Assembly (NCBI RefSeq): GCF_030009775.1
Contig: NZ_JASCTH010000024.1
Coordinates: forward strand, 112,295 to 176,294
Source of the DNA: Actinoplanes sandaracinus
Lineage (GTDB): Bacteria; Actinomycetota; Actinomycetes; Mycobacteriales; Micromonosporaceae
DNA: 64,000 bases
Direction of reading: 5' to 3'
A program made the translations under genes and the position numbers. Positions 16,218 to 24,869 of this stretch are shown piece after piece (position 1 is the stretch's first letter; each line of letters opens with the position of its first letter). Under the pieces are notes generated by a model. That model was given only the letters and a program-made list of their open reading frames with translations. It did no database searches and had not been told where the DNA came from.

Positions 16218-16493
16218 TTATAGGCGAAGTTCGCTCCCGTTCGGCCCGACCGCGTCGGCCTGCTCGTCGTCCAGCCAGACGCCGTCGGTGGCCAGGTAAC
16301 GGAACCGGTAGTGCCCCGGATCGAGCGGGACGCTGACCGTGCGGGTGCCGTTGCGCCGCACCTGCATCTCGTGCCGTCCGGGCTGCCAGTCGTTGAAGTC
16401 GCCGACCACGCTGACCTGGCCCGCCGGCTCCTCGGCCGGCAGGGAGAAGGTGACCCGGGTCTTGTTGCCGAACAGCTTGCTGCGCTTGATCAT
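16218..16493 (-). CDS. Isoamylase early-set (CBM48-like) small protein
   Basis: 91 residues that form essentially one glycogen-binding early-set domain: VVGDFNDWQPGRHEM, then GHYRFRYLATDGVWLDDE and a VGPNGSE end. Family members fused to glycogen-branching enzymes or AMPK beta subunits bind alpha-glucans. This free-standing copy may be a glycogen- or trehalose-metabolism accessory. ATG at 16493. Only 38 nt from wrbA on the same strand. Confidence 0.85.
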   Translation of the reverse strand: MIKRSKLFGNKTRVTFSLPAEEPAGQVSVVGDFNDWQPGRHEMQVRRNGTRTVSVPLDPGHYRFRYLATDGVWLDDEQADAVGPNGSELRL

Positions 16494-16544
16494 GTCGTCC
16501 TCCACCGAGCCTGGCTTCGTCGGTACAACGGCAGGACTGCCACG

Positions 16545-16550
16545 TATGTT
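16545..16550 (+). promoter_or_regulatory. Leaderless-type -10 element
   Basis: TATGTT ends 6 nt before the ATG at 16557; no SD. Confidence 0.5.
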
Positions 16551-16556
16551 GTGGCG

Positions 16557-17006
16557 ATGCATCCCGAACCCCACGACGAGCTGCGAGTGGCGTCCTTCCG
16601 AGATCTCGACACCACTACTCTCTACAAGATTCTCAAGCTGCGCAGTGAGGTTTTCGTGGTCGAGCAGGAATGCGCCTATCTCGACCTGGACGGACGGGAC
16701 ATCGAGTTCGGAACCCGGCACATCTGGTGCGAACGGGCCGACGAAGTGACCGGCTACCTGCGCATCCTCGCGGACGAGGGCGGGGTGGAGCGGATCGGCC
16801 GGGTGGTGACCGCCCCGGGCGCCCGCGGCGCCGGACTCGCCGGACGGCTCATGAAAGAGGCGCTGACGGTGATCGGCGGCCGGCCGGCCGTGCTCGACGC
16901 ACAGGCGCACCTCGCCGGTTTCTACGCGAGGTACGGCTTCGAGCCGACCGGGCCGGAGTTCCTGGAGGACGGCATCCCGCACGTGCCCATGCGGAGGGAC
17001 GCCTGA
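16557..17006 (+). CDS. ElaA-like GNAT family N-acetyltransferase
   Basis: 149 residues. The start segment YKILKLRSEVFVVEQECAY and DGRDIE are characteristic of the ElaA subgroup of GNAT enzymes. Acetyl-CoA motif: RVVTAPGARGAGLAGRLM. The acceptor is unknown. Convergent with hemQ, 4 nt apart at the 3' ends. Confidence 0.88.
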   Translation: MHPEPHDELRVASFRDLDTTTLYKILKLRSEVFVVEQECAYLDLDGRDIEFGTRHIWCERADEVTGYLRILADEGGVERIGRVVTAPGARGAGLAGRLMKEALTVIGGRPAVLDAQAHLAGFYARYGFEPTGPEFLEDGIPHVPMRRDA

Positions 17007-17010
17007 GGAG

Positions 17011-17712
17011 TCAGGGCAGGTTCGCCACCAGCTCGGCGACCGAGCGGCGCCGGCCGGTGTAGAACGGGACCTCCTCGCGGACGTGCCGCCGGGCTCCCGA
17101 CGCGCGCAGGTCCCGCATCAGGTCGACGATGCGGTGCAACTCGTCCGCCTCGAAGGCCAGCATCCACTCGTAGTCGCCGAGCGCGAACGAGGCGACCGTG
17201 TTGGCGCGCACGTCCGGGTACGGCCGGGCCATCTTGCCGTGCTCGGCCAGCAGCGCGCGGCGCTCCTCGTCGGGCAGCAGGTACCACTCGTAGGAGCGGA
17301 CGAACGGGTAGACGCAGATGTACGGCCGCGCCTGTTCACCGGCCAGGAACGCCGGCAGGTGACTGCGGTTGAACTCGGCCGGGCGGTGCAGCGCCATCTG
17401 CGACCAGACCGGCTCCAGGTGGCGGCCCAGCCCGGTGCGGCGGAACAGCCCGTAGGCGTCCTGCAGCGCGTCCGGCGACTCCGAGTGCCACCACACCATG
17501 ATGTCGGCGTCGGCGCGCAGGCCGGACACGTCGTAGGTGCCGCGGACCACCACGTCCTTGCTCGCGAGCTGCTCGATGAGCGCGTCCACCTCGCCGGCCA
17601 GCTCGTCGCGGAGCGCCGGCAGCGGCGACGACGCCCGGAACACCGACCACATGGTGTAGCGGATCGTGGCGTTCAGCTCCTTGATACGGGCTGCGTTGGT
17701 CTGCTCGGTCAT
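17011..17712 (-). CDS. hemQ: Coproheme decarboxylase HemQ
   Basis: 233 residues of the chlorite-dismutase-like family. It starts at ATG 17712, which overlaps the hemY stop (ATGA). Distinctive segments: YTMWSVFRAS, KDVVVRGTYDVSGLRADADI, SYEWYLLPDEERRALLAEHG (heme-ligand region) and YEWMLAFEADE. It decarboxylates coproheme to heme b with H2O2 in the coproporphyrin-dependent pathway of monoderm bacteria. Last gene of hemE-hemY-hemQ. Confidence 0.96.
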   Translation of the reverse strand: MTEQTNAARIKELNATIRYTMWSVFRASSPLPALRDELAGEVDALIEQLASKDVVVRGTYDVSGLRADADIMVWWHSESPDALQDAYGLFRRTGLGRHLEPVWSQMALHRPAEFNRSHLPAFLAGEQARPYICVYPFVRSYEWYLLPDEERRALLAEHGKMARPYPDVRANTVASFALGDYEWMLAFEADELHRIVDLMRDLRASGARRHVREEVPFYTGRRRSVAELVANLP

Positions 17713-19088
17713 CGATTCTCCTCCAAGAACTTGCACACTTCGTCCGCCGCACGCTCACCACTGGCCACGCACACCGGGATGCCGACACCGTCGAACGCCG
17801 CCCCGGCCAGCGCCAGCCCCTCCGGCAGCGCGGCCCGCGCCCGGGCGACCCGGTCGGCGTGACCCGGCGCGTACTGCGGGAGGCCACCACCCCAGCGCTG
17901 CACCCACGACTCCACCGGCTCCGGCAGCTCCGCGCCGATCAGCGCGCCCAGCTCACGCCGGGCGATGGCGATCAGCGACGCGTCGTCGAGCTGCAGCCGC
18001 TCCTGCTCGCCGGCCCGGCCCAGCGAGGCCCGCACGATCACCGGCCCCCGCGCGGTGGCGAGGTGCGGCCACTTCGTGGTGAAGAAGGTCGCGGCCTTGA
18101 CCAACGTCCCCTCCCCGGGCGGCACCAGGAACCCGGACAGATCCGGCAGCCGCGTGCCGGGCGGCAGGGCCAGACCCGCCAGCGCCACGCTCGCGTACTC
18201 CAGTTCGGCGACCTCCGGGTCCCCCAGCAGCCGCGCCGCCGGCGACGCCGGCACGGCCAGGATCACCGCGTCCACCTCGTCGGACCGCGGCGCGGGCACC
18301 GGCCCAAAGATCAACTTCCAGCGACCGCCGGGGGTACGGGTGAGCTCACGCACCGGAAGCCCCAGCCGGACCCGGGCCCCGCTCGCCGACGCGGCGGCCG
18401 CGACCAGGCGGCTCATCCCGCCCTCGACAGCGGCGAACACCGGCTGCCCGGGAACCCGCCGGCCGCGCGCCTGCGCGGCCCGGACCGCGCCGGCCAGGGT
18501 GTGTTCGGTCTCAGCGGTGTGCGCCAACTGGGGCATCGTGACCCGCAGCGACAACCGGTCGGCGCGGCCCGCGTAGACCCCGCCGAGCATCGGGTCGACC
18601 AGCCGGTCCACCACCTCGTCGCCGAAGCGCTCGCGGACCAGGGCGCCGACCGCGACGTCCTCGCCGGGAGCCAGCAGCGGGCGGCCGGAGTCGACGTCGG
18701 CGTCGCTCGCCGCCAGAGCCACGCCGTCCAGTGCGGACAGGTCGCCCGGCACCCCGACCAGGGTGCCGCCGGGGATCGGGACGAGCCCACCGCCGAAGGC
18801 CAGAGCCGCGGGGCGGGCCGCCGGATGCACCAGCGCGTCCCCGAGATCCAGCCGGCGGGCCAGGGCCACCGCCGCCGACTCGCCGCCGCCGGGCGCACTG
18901 TTCAGGAACGACTCGGCGCCCCGCTCCACCGGCAGTCCACCCAGGTCACCGGTGCGGAGCTTGCCACCCAGGGCGCTGCTCTGCTCGTACACCACGATCT
19001 CGGTTCCGGGCGGGGTGACGTCTCGCAGGCGCACGGCAGCCGCGAGGCCGGCGATGCCGCCGCCGATGATCGCGATCCGCTTCCGCAC
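17709..19088 (-). CDS. hemY: Coproporphyrinogen III oxidase (HemY/HemG-type flavoprotein)
   Basis: About 459 residues. The N-terminal FAD dinucleotide motif is IAIIGGGIAGLAAAVRLRD; then GGKLRTGDLGGLPVERGAE, and the C-terminal LAGAAFDGVGIPVCVASGE. In Actinobacteria this enzyme oxidises coproporphyrinogen III to coproporphyrin III rather than protoporphyrinogen IX. The GTG at 19088 is chosen because GGGAG lies 10 nt upstream; in-frame GTGs at 19097 and 19115 would add 3 or 9 residues. It overlaps hemQ by 4 nt. Confidence 0.93.
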   Translation of the reverse strand: MRKRIAIIGGGIAGLAAAVRLRDVTPPGTEIVVYEQSSALGGKLRTGDLGGLPVERGAESFLNSAPGGGESAAVALARRLDLGDALVHPAARPAALAFGGGLVPIPGGTLVGVPGDLSALDGVALAASDADVDSGRPLLAPGEDVAVGALVRERFGDEVVDRLVDPMLGGVYAGRADRLSLRVTMPQLAHTAETEHTLAGAVRAAQARGRRVPGQPVFAAVEGGMSRLVAAAASASGARVRLGLPVRELTRTPGGRWKLIFGPVPAPRSDEVDAVILAVPASPAARLLGDPEVAELEYASVALAGLALPPGTRLPDLSGFLVPPGEGTLVKAATFFTTKWPHLATARGPVIVRASLGRAGEQERLQLDDASLIAIARRELGALIGAELPEPVESWVQRWGGGLPQYAPGHADRVARARAALPEGLALAGAAFDGVGIPVCVASGERAADEVCKFLEENR

Positions 19089-19152
19089 GCTCTTCACACT
19101 CCCAGGTCGCGCCACACCCCGCCCACCGGGGTGGGCCGCTGTGACGCGGCGG

Positions 19153-20187
19153 TCAGCGGGCCGAGGCCTCGTGGACCAGAGCGACCAGGCGGGTGAGGAC
19201 GTCCGGGTCGGTCTCCGGCATCACGCCGTGGCCCAGGTTGAAGACATGGCCGGGAGCGGCCCGGCCCTGCTCCAGGACCCGGCGGGTCTCCCGCTCCACG
19301 GTCTCCAAGCCGGCGAAGAGGATCGCCGGGTCCAGGTTGCCCTGCACCGCGCGGTCCGGGCCGATCCGCTTCGCCGCCACGTCCAGCGGGGTGCGCCAGT
19401 CGACGCCCACCACGTCGGCGCCGGCCTCACCCATCGCCTCCAGCAGCACGGCCGTGCCGACCCCGAAGTGGATGCGCGGCACCCCGAGGTCCAGCAGGCC
19501 CCGCAGCACGTTCGCCGAGTGCGGCATCACGTAGCGGCGGTAGTCGGCCTCGGAGAGCGCGCCGGCCCACGAGTCGAAGAGCTGGACCGCGCTCACCCCG
19601 GCGTCCGCCTGGACCCGCAGGAACGTCAGCGTGATCTCGGCGAGACGGGCGAGCAGGGCGTTCCACAGGTCGGGCTCGCCGTACATCATCGCCTTGGTCT
19701 TGAGGTAGGTCCGGGAGGGACCGCCCTCGATGAGATAGCTGGCCAGCGTGAACGGCGCGCCGGCGAAGCCGATCAGGGGCGTCGCGCCGAGCTCGGCGAC
19801 CAGCAGCTTCACCGCCTCGGTGACGAAATCGACGTCGGCCGGGGTGATCGGGCGCAGCCGGCCCAGGTCGGCGGCGGTGCGCACCGGCTCGGCCACCACC
19901 GGGCCGGTGCCGGCCACGATGTCCAGGTCGATGCCGGCCGCCGCGATCGGCACCACGATGTCGCTGAAGAGGATCGCCGCGTCCACGTTGTGCCGGCGCA
20001 CCGGCTGGAGGGTGATCTCGGTGACCAGTTCCGGCCGGCGGCACGACTCCAGCATGCCGACGCCCTCACGGATCTTGCGGTACTCGGGCAGCGATCGCCC
20101 GGCCTGCCGCATGAACCAGACCGGCGTGTGCGGGACGCTCAGACCACGACACGCCCGGACGAAGGGGGAATCCTCAAGAACCGTCAC
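19153..20187 (-). CDS. hemE: Uroporphyrinogen decarboxylase
   Basis: About 344 residues from GTG 20187. Signature MRQAGRSLPEYRKIRE near residue 30, ILFSDIVVPIAAAGIDL, and the FDSWAGAL and FGVGTAVLLEAM motifs. It converts uroporphyrinogen III to coproporphyrinogen III, the substrate of the next enzyme in the cluster. A longer open frame upstream overlaps DUF3000 antisense and is not credible. It lies 37-65 nt upstream of hemY, depending on which hemY start is used. Confidence 0.95.
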   Translation of the reverse strand: MTVLEDSPFVRACRGLSVPHTPVWFMRQAGRSLPEYRKIREGVGMLESCRRPELVTEITLQPVRRHNVDAAILFSDIVVPIAAAGIDLDIVAGTGPVVAEPVRTAADLGRLRPITPADVDFVTEAVKLLVAELGATPLIGFAGAPFTLASYLIEGGPSRTYLKTKAMMYGEPDLWNALLARLAEITLTFLRVQADAGVSAVQLFDSWAGALSEADYRRYVMPHSANVLRGLLDLGVPRIHFGVGTAVLLEAMGEAGADVVGVDWRTPLDVAAKRIGPDRAVQGNLDPAILFAGLETVERETRRVLEQGRAAPGHVFNLGHGVMPETDPDVLTRLVALVHEASAR

Positions 20188-20256
20188 CGGGCCATCGTGC
20201 CACGCGACGGATCGGACCCGGCGGCGCGCCGAGCACGGGCCGCGCCGAGATCGGCA

Positions 20257-20262
20257 TAGGCT
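20257..20262 (+). promoter_or_regulatory. Leaderless-type -10 element
   Basis: TAGGCT ends 6 nt before the ATG at 20269; no SD. Confidence 0.55.
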
Positions 20263-20268
20263 GCCCCC

Positions 20269-20841
20269 ATGGCGTCCCCCTCCGCTTCCCCCGAGGCGTT
20301 CACCCGCGCCGTTGCCGGGTTGCGCGCGGAGTCGCCGCGGCCGGAGATCCTGCTCGAAGAGATCGCCGCGCCCCAGCGGCTCGCGCCGTACTCGTTCGCC
20401 CTCAGCGCCACCGTGCTCCGCAGCGGTGACGAGGTGGCCAGCGGCCGGCTGATCCTGTTGCACGACCCGGCCGGGCACGACGCCTGGCGGGGCGACCTGC
20501 GCCTGGTCACGCTGATCACCGCGGAGCTGGAGGAGGACCTGGCCTCCGACCCGCTGCTGCCCGAGGTGGCCTGGACCTGGCTGACCGACGGGCTGGAGCA
20601 GCACGCGGCGGCGTACACGGCGATCGGCGGCACGGTCACCCAGACCGCGTCCACCCGGTTCGGCGAGCTGGCCGGCCCGGCGCCCACCGCCGACCTGGAG
20701 GTGCGCGCCTCCTGGACGCCCACCTCCGGCGAGTTCGGCGCCCACCTGCGGGGCTGGTGCGCGATGCTGTCGTCCACCGCCGGCCTGCCTCCGCCCGGTG
20801 TCGCCTCACTGGCCGACCGGCACCGCGCCCCGGCCGGCTGA
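20269..20841 (+). CDS. DUF3000 domain-containing protein
   Basis: 190 residues. The start (FTRAVAGLRAESPRPEILLE) and the segments APQRLAPYSFALSATV and LPEVAWTWLTDGLEQH are typical of DUF3000. This actinobacteria-specific family is usually found near hemE and RNase D (Rv2680 position in M. tuberculosis, from memory). No enzymatic motif is visible. Function unknown. Confidence 0.92.
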   Translation: MASPSASPEAFTRAVAGLRAESPRPEILLEEIAAPQRLAPYSFALSATVLRSGDEVASGRLILLHDPAGHDAWRGDLRLVTLITAELEEDLASDPLLPEVAWTWLTDGLEQHAAAYTAIGGTVTQTASTRFGELAGPAPTADLEVRASWTPTSGEFGAHLRGWCAMLSSTAGLPPPGVASLADRHRAPAG

Positions 20842-20860
20842 TCCATCGATCGCCGCGGGC

Positions 20861-21898
20861 CTACTCGTTGCCGCAGGCGCCCAGCGTCTCGCAGGCGGTC
20901 TGGATCGGGATCGCCAGGCCGATGCCCTCGGCGTCCCGGGCCTTCGCCGTGGCCAGCCCGACCACCTGCTTGTTCGCGTTGACCACCGGCCCGCCGGAGT
21001 TGCCGGGGTTGATCGGGGCGTCGAACTGGATCGTCGGCCCGTCCTCGGTGTCACGGAACGCGCTGATGACCCCGGTGGTGACCGAGTCCTCCAGGCCCAG
21101 CGGCGCACCGACCACCATCACCTGCTGACCGGACTTCACCGCACCGGCGGCGACCTCGAGCGCTTTGATCTCCCGGTTGGCGCGCAGCAGCGCCAGGTCC
21201 TTGCCCTGGTTCACCTTGACGATCGTCGCTTCGATCCGGGTGGTCCCACGCTCCAGCGTCACCTGCTTGGCGCCGCTCTTGAACACCTCCTCCACCACGT
21301 GGAAGTTGGTGAAGAGGTTGGTCCGCCCGCCGGCCTGCCCGATCGCGAAGGCCGTGCCGGTGAACTCACCGGCCCGCACCCGGAAGACGCTGGGCAGCAC
21401 CCCGGACGCGACGCCCTCCGAGTCGAAGACCGAGGTGAGCTTCTTCTCCAGCTCCTGCGTGCGGCCCTGCGAGGCGTCGACCGCCTCGGCGAGATCGCCG
21501 CTTCTCTGGATCATGCTCTCCACCCGGAACGCCTGCCACCCGGCGACCAGCACCAGGGCCGCCACCAGGCCGATGATGATCGGCCTGCTCCGGTTCACCC
21601 GCCGCCGCGGTTCCGGGGCCGGGTCCGGGACCTGAACCTGGGGGTAGACCGGCTGCTGGGGCGGGGCGGACCACTGCGGCTCGGGCGCCCACTGCTGCTG
21701 CTGAGGCCATTGCTGCTCGGGCGCCCACTGCTGCTGGGGCCACTCCTGCTGCTGGGGCTGCTGCTGGGGCTGGCTCCACGGGTCCACCGCCTGCTGGGTG
21801 TTCCAGGATCGGTCCTCCTGCCAGTCCCACTCCTGGGCGCGACGCCGCGCTCCGCCGGTTCCGTTAGCGGGCGTAAAGGGCTCAAACGGTGCGGTCAT
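20861..21898 (-). CDS. Membrane-anchored trypsin-like (HtrA/DegP-type) serine protease
   Basis: 345 residues. The N-terminal cytoplasmic part (about residues 25-85) is Gln/Pro/Trp-rich with repeated PQQQWAPEQQW-like units. A single helix (PIIIGLVAALVLVAGWQAF) places the protease outside. The triad is His in TNFHVVEEV, Asp in GKDLALL and Ser in NPGNSGGPV. No PDZ domain follows, unlike classical HtrA. ATG 21898 with GGGGAGG upstream. It is convergent with DUF3000, and its start faces rnd. Confidence 0.9.
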   Translation of the reverse strand: MTAPFEPFTPANGTGGARRRAQEWDWQEDRSWNTQQAVDPWSQPQQQPQQQEWPQQQWAPEQQWPQQQQWAPEPQWSAPPQQPVYPQVQVPDPAPEPRRRVNRSRPIIIGLVAALVLVAGWQAFRVESMIQRSGDLAEAVDASQGRTQELEKKLTSVFDSEGVASGVLPSVFRVRAGEFTGTAFAIGQAGGRTNLFTNFHVVEEVFKSGAKQVTLERGTTRIEATIVKVNQGKDLALLRANREIKALEVAAGAVKSGQQVMVVGAPLGLEDSVTTGVISAFRDTEDGPTIQFDAPINPGNSGGPVVNANKQVVGLATAKARDAEGIGLAIPIQTACETLGACGNE

Positions 21899-22032
21899 AC
21901 CGGCGCGGCCTCCCCAGGTTTCGGCGCTGCGACAGGTGATACGCACGGGAACGCTGAACGGATGAACCCCCCGGAAGATCGAGAATCGACGCGCCGGAAC
22001 CCCTGCTGCGCACGGCGGGGGTGTCACCCCCG

Positions 22033-22038
22033 TACGGT
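22033..22038 (+). promoter_or_regulatory. Leaderless-type -10 element of rnd
   Basis: TACGGT ends 6 nt before the GTG at 22045. No SD. It supports 22045 over the in-frame GTG at 22021. Confidence 0.5.
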
Positions 22039-22044
22039 TACGGA

Positions 22045-23358
22045 GTGACCGACGAAGCACCCCTGCGCCGTCGGGACTCGCCGGACACGGCAGGGGACGG
22101 ACCGCACCTTGTGCCGCCCGACCCGACATCTGGCGGTCCCGAGGATTCCCGCCCCGCGACACCGCTGACCGCACCCCGTGATGGCACGCCTCCTCCGGTG
22201 GAGACATCGGAGGAGTTGGCCGAGGTCGTCGCCCGGATGACCGGGGGCACCGGGCCGATCGCCGTGGACGCCGAGCGCGCCTCCGGCTACCGCTACACCC
22301 AGCGCGCCTATCTGGTGCAACTGCGCCGGGCCGGTGCGGGCACGGTGCTGATCGACCCGCTTCCGCTGGACGATCTGCGCACTCTGGACATCGCTCTGGC
22401 CGACACCGAGTGGGTGCTGCACGCCGCCAGCCAGGACCTGCCCTGCCTGGCCGAGTTGGGCATGCGGCCGCGCCGGCTGTTCGACACCGAGCTCGCCGCC
22501 CGGCTGGCCGGGTTCGAGCGGGTCGGCCTGGCCGCGCTGACCGAGCAGCTTCTCGGCTTCTCGCTGGAGAAACACCATTCGGCCGCCGACTGGTCGACCC
22601 GCCCGTTGCCGGACTCCTGGCTCACCTACGCCGCGCTCGACGTGGAGCTGCTCACCGACCTGCGGGACGTGCTGGCCGCGGAACTGGAGCGGCAGGACAA
22701 GACGGCGTGGGCGGCCGAGGAGTTCGCCGCCCTGGTCGCGGGCGCGGACCGCCCGCCCAAGGCGCGGCCCGACCCGTGGCGGCGCACCTCCGGCATCCAC
22801 CGGGTCCGCGGCGCCCGCGCCCAGTCCCGGGTGCGCGCGCTCTGGCACGCGCGCGACGGTGTCGCGTCCCGCCGTGACTCGGCGCCGGGCCGGGTCCTTC
22901 CGGACTCGGCGATCGTCGCGGCCGCCGAGCTCGACCCGAAAGACGAGCGCACCCTGCTCGGCATTCCCGGTTTCGGGGGCCGTTCGGTGCGCCGGCTGGC
23001 CCGGATCTGGCTGGACGCCCTGGACCAGGCGCGTTCCCTGCCGGACGAGGCGCTGCCGGTGAACCAGCCGGTGGACGGTCCTCCGCCGCCGCACCGCTGG
23101 GCCGAGCGGGACCCGGTCGCCGCGGCCCGGCTGGCTCGCTGCCGGCAGGTCGTGGTGGGCACCGCCGAGCAGTACAACCTGCCGCCGGAGAACCTGGTCA
23201 GCCCGGACTTCATCCGCCGCCTGGCGTGGTCTCCGCCGGACGAGGTCACCCCGCGCACGGTCGGCGACACGCTGCTCGGTTTCGGGGCCCGCAACTGGCA
23301 GGTGGGCCTGCTCGCCGATCAGCTCGCCGAGGTCCTTCCCGAACCCAAGACCCTTTAA
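22045..23358 (+). CDS. rnd: Ribonuclease D-like protein with HRDC domain
   Basis: About 437 residues. DEDDy 3'-5' exonuclease: motif I IAVDAERASGYRY (Asp, Glu), motif II LHAASQDLPCL (Asp), motif III YAALDVELLTDL (Tyr, Asp). Residues about 230-300 hold the HRDC domain (RVRALWHARDGVASRRDSAP). The protein trims structured RNA 3' ends. A Pro-rich N-terminal extension of about 60 residues precedes the catalytic domain. Start chosen from the -10/GTG spacing. Confidence 0.93.
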   Translation: MTDEAPLRRRDSPDTAGDGPHLVPPDPTSGGPEDSRPATPLTAPRDGTPPPVETSEELAEVVARMTGGTGPIAVDAERASGYRYTQRAYLVQLRRAGAGTVLIDPLPLDDLRTLDIALADTEWVLHAASQDLPCLAELGMRPRRLFDTELAARLAGFERVGLAALTEQLLGFSLEKHHSAADWSTRPLPDSWLTYAALDVELLTDLRDVLAAELERQDKTAWAAEEFAALVAGADRPPKARPDPWRRTSGIHRVRGARAQSRVRALWHARDGVASRRDSAPGRVLPDSAIVAAAELDPKDERTLLGIPGFGGRSVRRLARIWLDALDQARSLPDEALPVNQPVDGPPPPHRWAERDPVAAARLARCRQVVVGTAEQYNLPPENLVSPDFIRRLAWSPPDEVTPRTVGDTLLGFGARNWQVGLLADQLAEVLPEPKTL

Positions 23359-23393
23359 GCGGGCGTACGGGTCACCCCGCCGCCGACCGCATC

Positions 23394-23426
23394 GGCCACG
23401 TCCCGTGGAGTCCACGCGACGTGGCC
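23394..23426. terminator. Hairpin after rnd
   Basis: GGCCACGTC pairs with GACGTGGCC, and inside that CGTGG pairs with CCACG around an AGT loop; one C/C mismatch separates the two stems. 36 nt after the rnd stop. No U-tract. The rest of the 317-nt gap before fadA contains the operator/promoter at 23606-23635. Confidence 0.6.
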
Positions 23427-23605
23427 GCTGCTCACGGCCCCGGCGCGCCCTTCGGGCAGGGCTGCCACGCACCGGTTCGCCGGCGCCCGGCGTCCGCCGG
23501 CCTCGTCGGAGCGCGACCAAATGCGAGGGGATTTTCCTTTCAGTCCCGGTTTGCAACGCCGATTGATCAGGCTGACTCCGAGATGTGACGTTTCCCCGGA
23601 GGCCC

Positions 23606-23635
23606 TGGCAGCTACTAGTTACCGGCGAGTAGCAT
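23606..23635 (+). promoter_or_regulatory. fadA-fadB promoter region with dyad operator
   Basis: The dyad CTACT...AGTAG occupies 23612-23632 around an ACCGGCG centre. It overlaps a weak -35 (TGGCAG near 23606) and a TAGCAT -10 at 23630-23635, leaving about 40 nt to the GTG with a strong AAGGAGG SD. An operator inside the promoter suggests TetR-like repression by a fatty-acid-responsive regulator not in this window. Confidence 0.5.
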
Positions 23636-23675
23636 TGCCGACACATTTGGGTTCACGCCCGCAAGGAGGCTTGCT

Positions 23676-24869
23676 GTGCCCCGTGAAGTACGCGAGGTCG
23701 TCTTCGTCGACGGCGTCCGCACCCCGTTCGGCAAGGCGGGCGGCATGTATGCCGAGACCCGCGCCGACGACCTGGTCATCCGCTGCATGCGAGAACTGCT
23801 GAAGCGGAACCCCAACCTCCCGCCGGAGAAGGTGGAGGAGGTCGCGATCGCGGCCACCACCCAGATCGGCGACCAGGGCCTGACCGTCGGCCGGACCGCC
23901 GCTCTGCTCTCCGGCCTGCCCAAGACCACTCCGGGTTACTCGGTGGACCGGATGTGCGCGGGCGCCATGACCGCGGTGACCAATGTCGCCGGCGGCATCG
24001 CGATGGGCGCGTATGACATCGCCATCGCCGGAGGCGTCGAGCACATGGGCCGGCACCCGATGGGCGAGGGCGTCGACCCCAACCCGCGGATCCTGGCCGA
24101 GAAGCTGGTCGACCCGTCCGCCCTGGTCATGGGCTCGACGGCGGAGAACCTGCACGACCGCCTGCCGCACATCACCAAGGAGCGGGCCGACAAGTACGGC
24201 CTGAACTCCCAGATCAAGACCGCCAAGGCGTATGCCGATGGCAAGATCCAGCCCGACCTGGTGCCGGTCGCGATCCGCAGCGCGGAGCTCGGCTGGGGCC
24301 TGGCGACCGTCGACGAGGCCCCGCGCCAGACGTCGCTGGAGAAGCTGGCCACCCTGAAGACGCCGTTCCGCCCGCACGGCCGGGTCACCGCGGGCAACGC
24401 GGCCGGCCTCAACGACGGCGCCACCGCGGCCATCCTGGCCGACGAGGCGACCGCCCGTGAGCTGGGTCTGCCGGTCGCGATGCGCATGGTCTCCTACGCG
24501 TTCGTCGGCGTCGAGCCGGAGATCATGGGTTACGGCCCGATCCCGTCGACGGAGAAGGCGCTGAAGAAGGCCGGTCTCACGATCGACGACATCGGCCTGT
24601 TCGAGCTGAACGAGGCCTTCGCGGTGCAGGTGCTCGCCTTCCTGGACCACTACGGCATCGCCGACGACGACCCGCGGGTCAACCCGTGGGGCGGCGCGAT
24701 CGCCATCGGTCACCCGCTCGCGTCCTCGGCCATCCGCCTGATGACGCAGCTCGCCCGGCAGTTCGCCGAGCGTCCCGACGTCCGCTACGGCGTCAACGCC
24801 ATGTGCATCGGTATCGGCATGGGCGGCACCGTTATCTGGGAGAACCCGTACTGGGAGGGCGCCAAGTGA
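23676..24869 (+). CDS. fadA: Acetyl-CoA acetyltransferase (thiolase), fatty acid oxidation subunit
   Basis: 397 residues. Active-site Cys in VDRMCAGAMTAV (about residue 93), NEAFAVQVLAF, IGHPLASSAIR with the catalytic His, and the C-terminal CIGIGMGGTVIWE with the second Cys. It cleaves 3-ketoacyl-CoA in beta-oxidation. The start GTG has AAGGAGG 7 nt upstream. The stop overlaps the fadB start (GTGA). Confidence 0.96.
   Translation: MPREVREVVFVDGVRTPFGKAGGMYAETRADDLVIRCMRELLKRNPNLPPEKVEEVAIAATTQIGDQGLTVGRTAALLSGLPKTTPGYSVDRMCAGAMTAVTNVAGGIAMGAYDIAIAGGVEHMGRHPMGEGVDPNPRILAEKLVDPSALVMGSTAENLHDRLPHITKERADKYGLNSQIKTAKAYADGKIQPDLVPVAIRSAELGWGLATVDEAPRQTSLEKLATLKTPFRPHGRVTAGNAAGLNDGATAAILADEATARELGLPVAMRMVSYAFVGVEPEIMGYGPIPSTEKALKKAGLTIDDIGLFELNEAFAVQVLAFLDHYGIADDDPRVNPWGGAIAIGHPLASSAIRLMTQLARQFAERPDVRYGVNAMCIGIGMGGTVIWENPYWEGAK

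Noticed and set aside
20188..20745. N-terminal extension of hemE
   Set aside because: The extra residues are antisense to DUF3000 and lack similarity to HemE; the GTG at 20187 gives the normal protein length.
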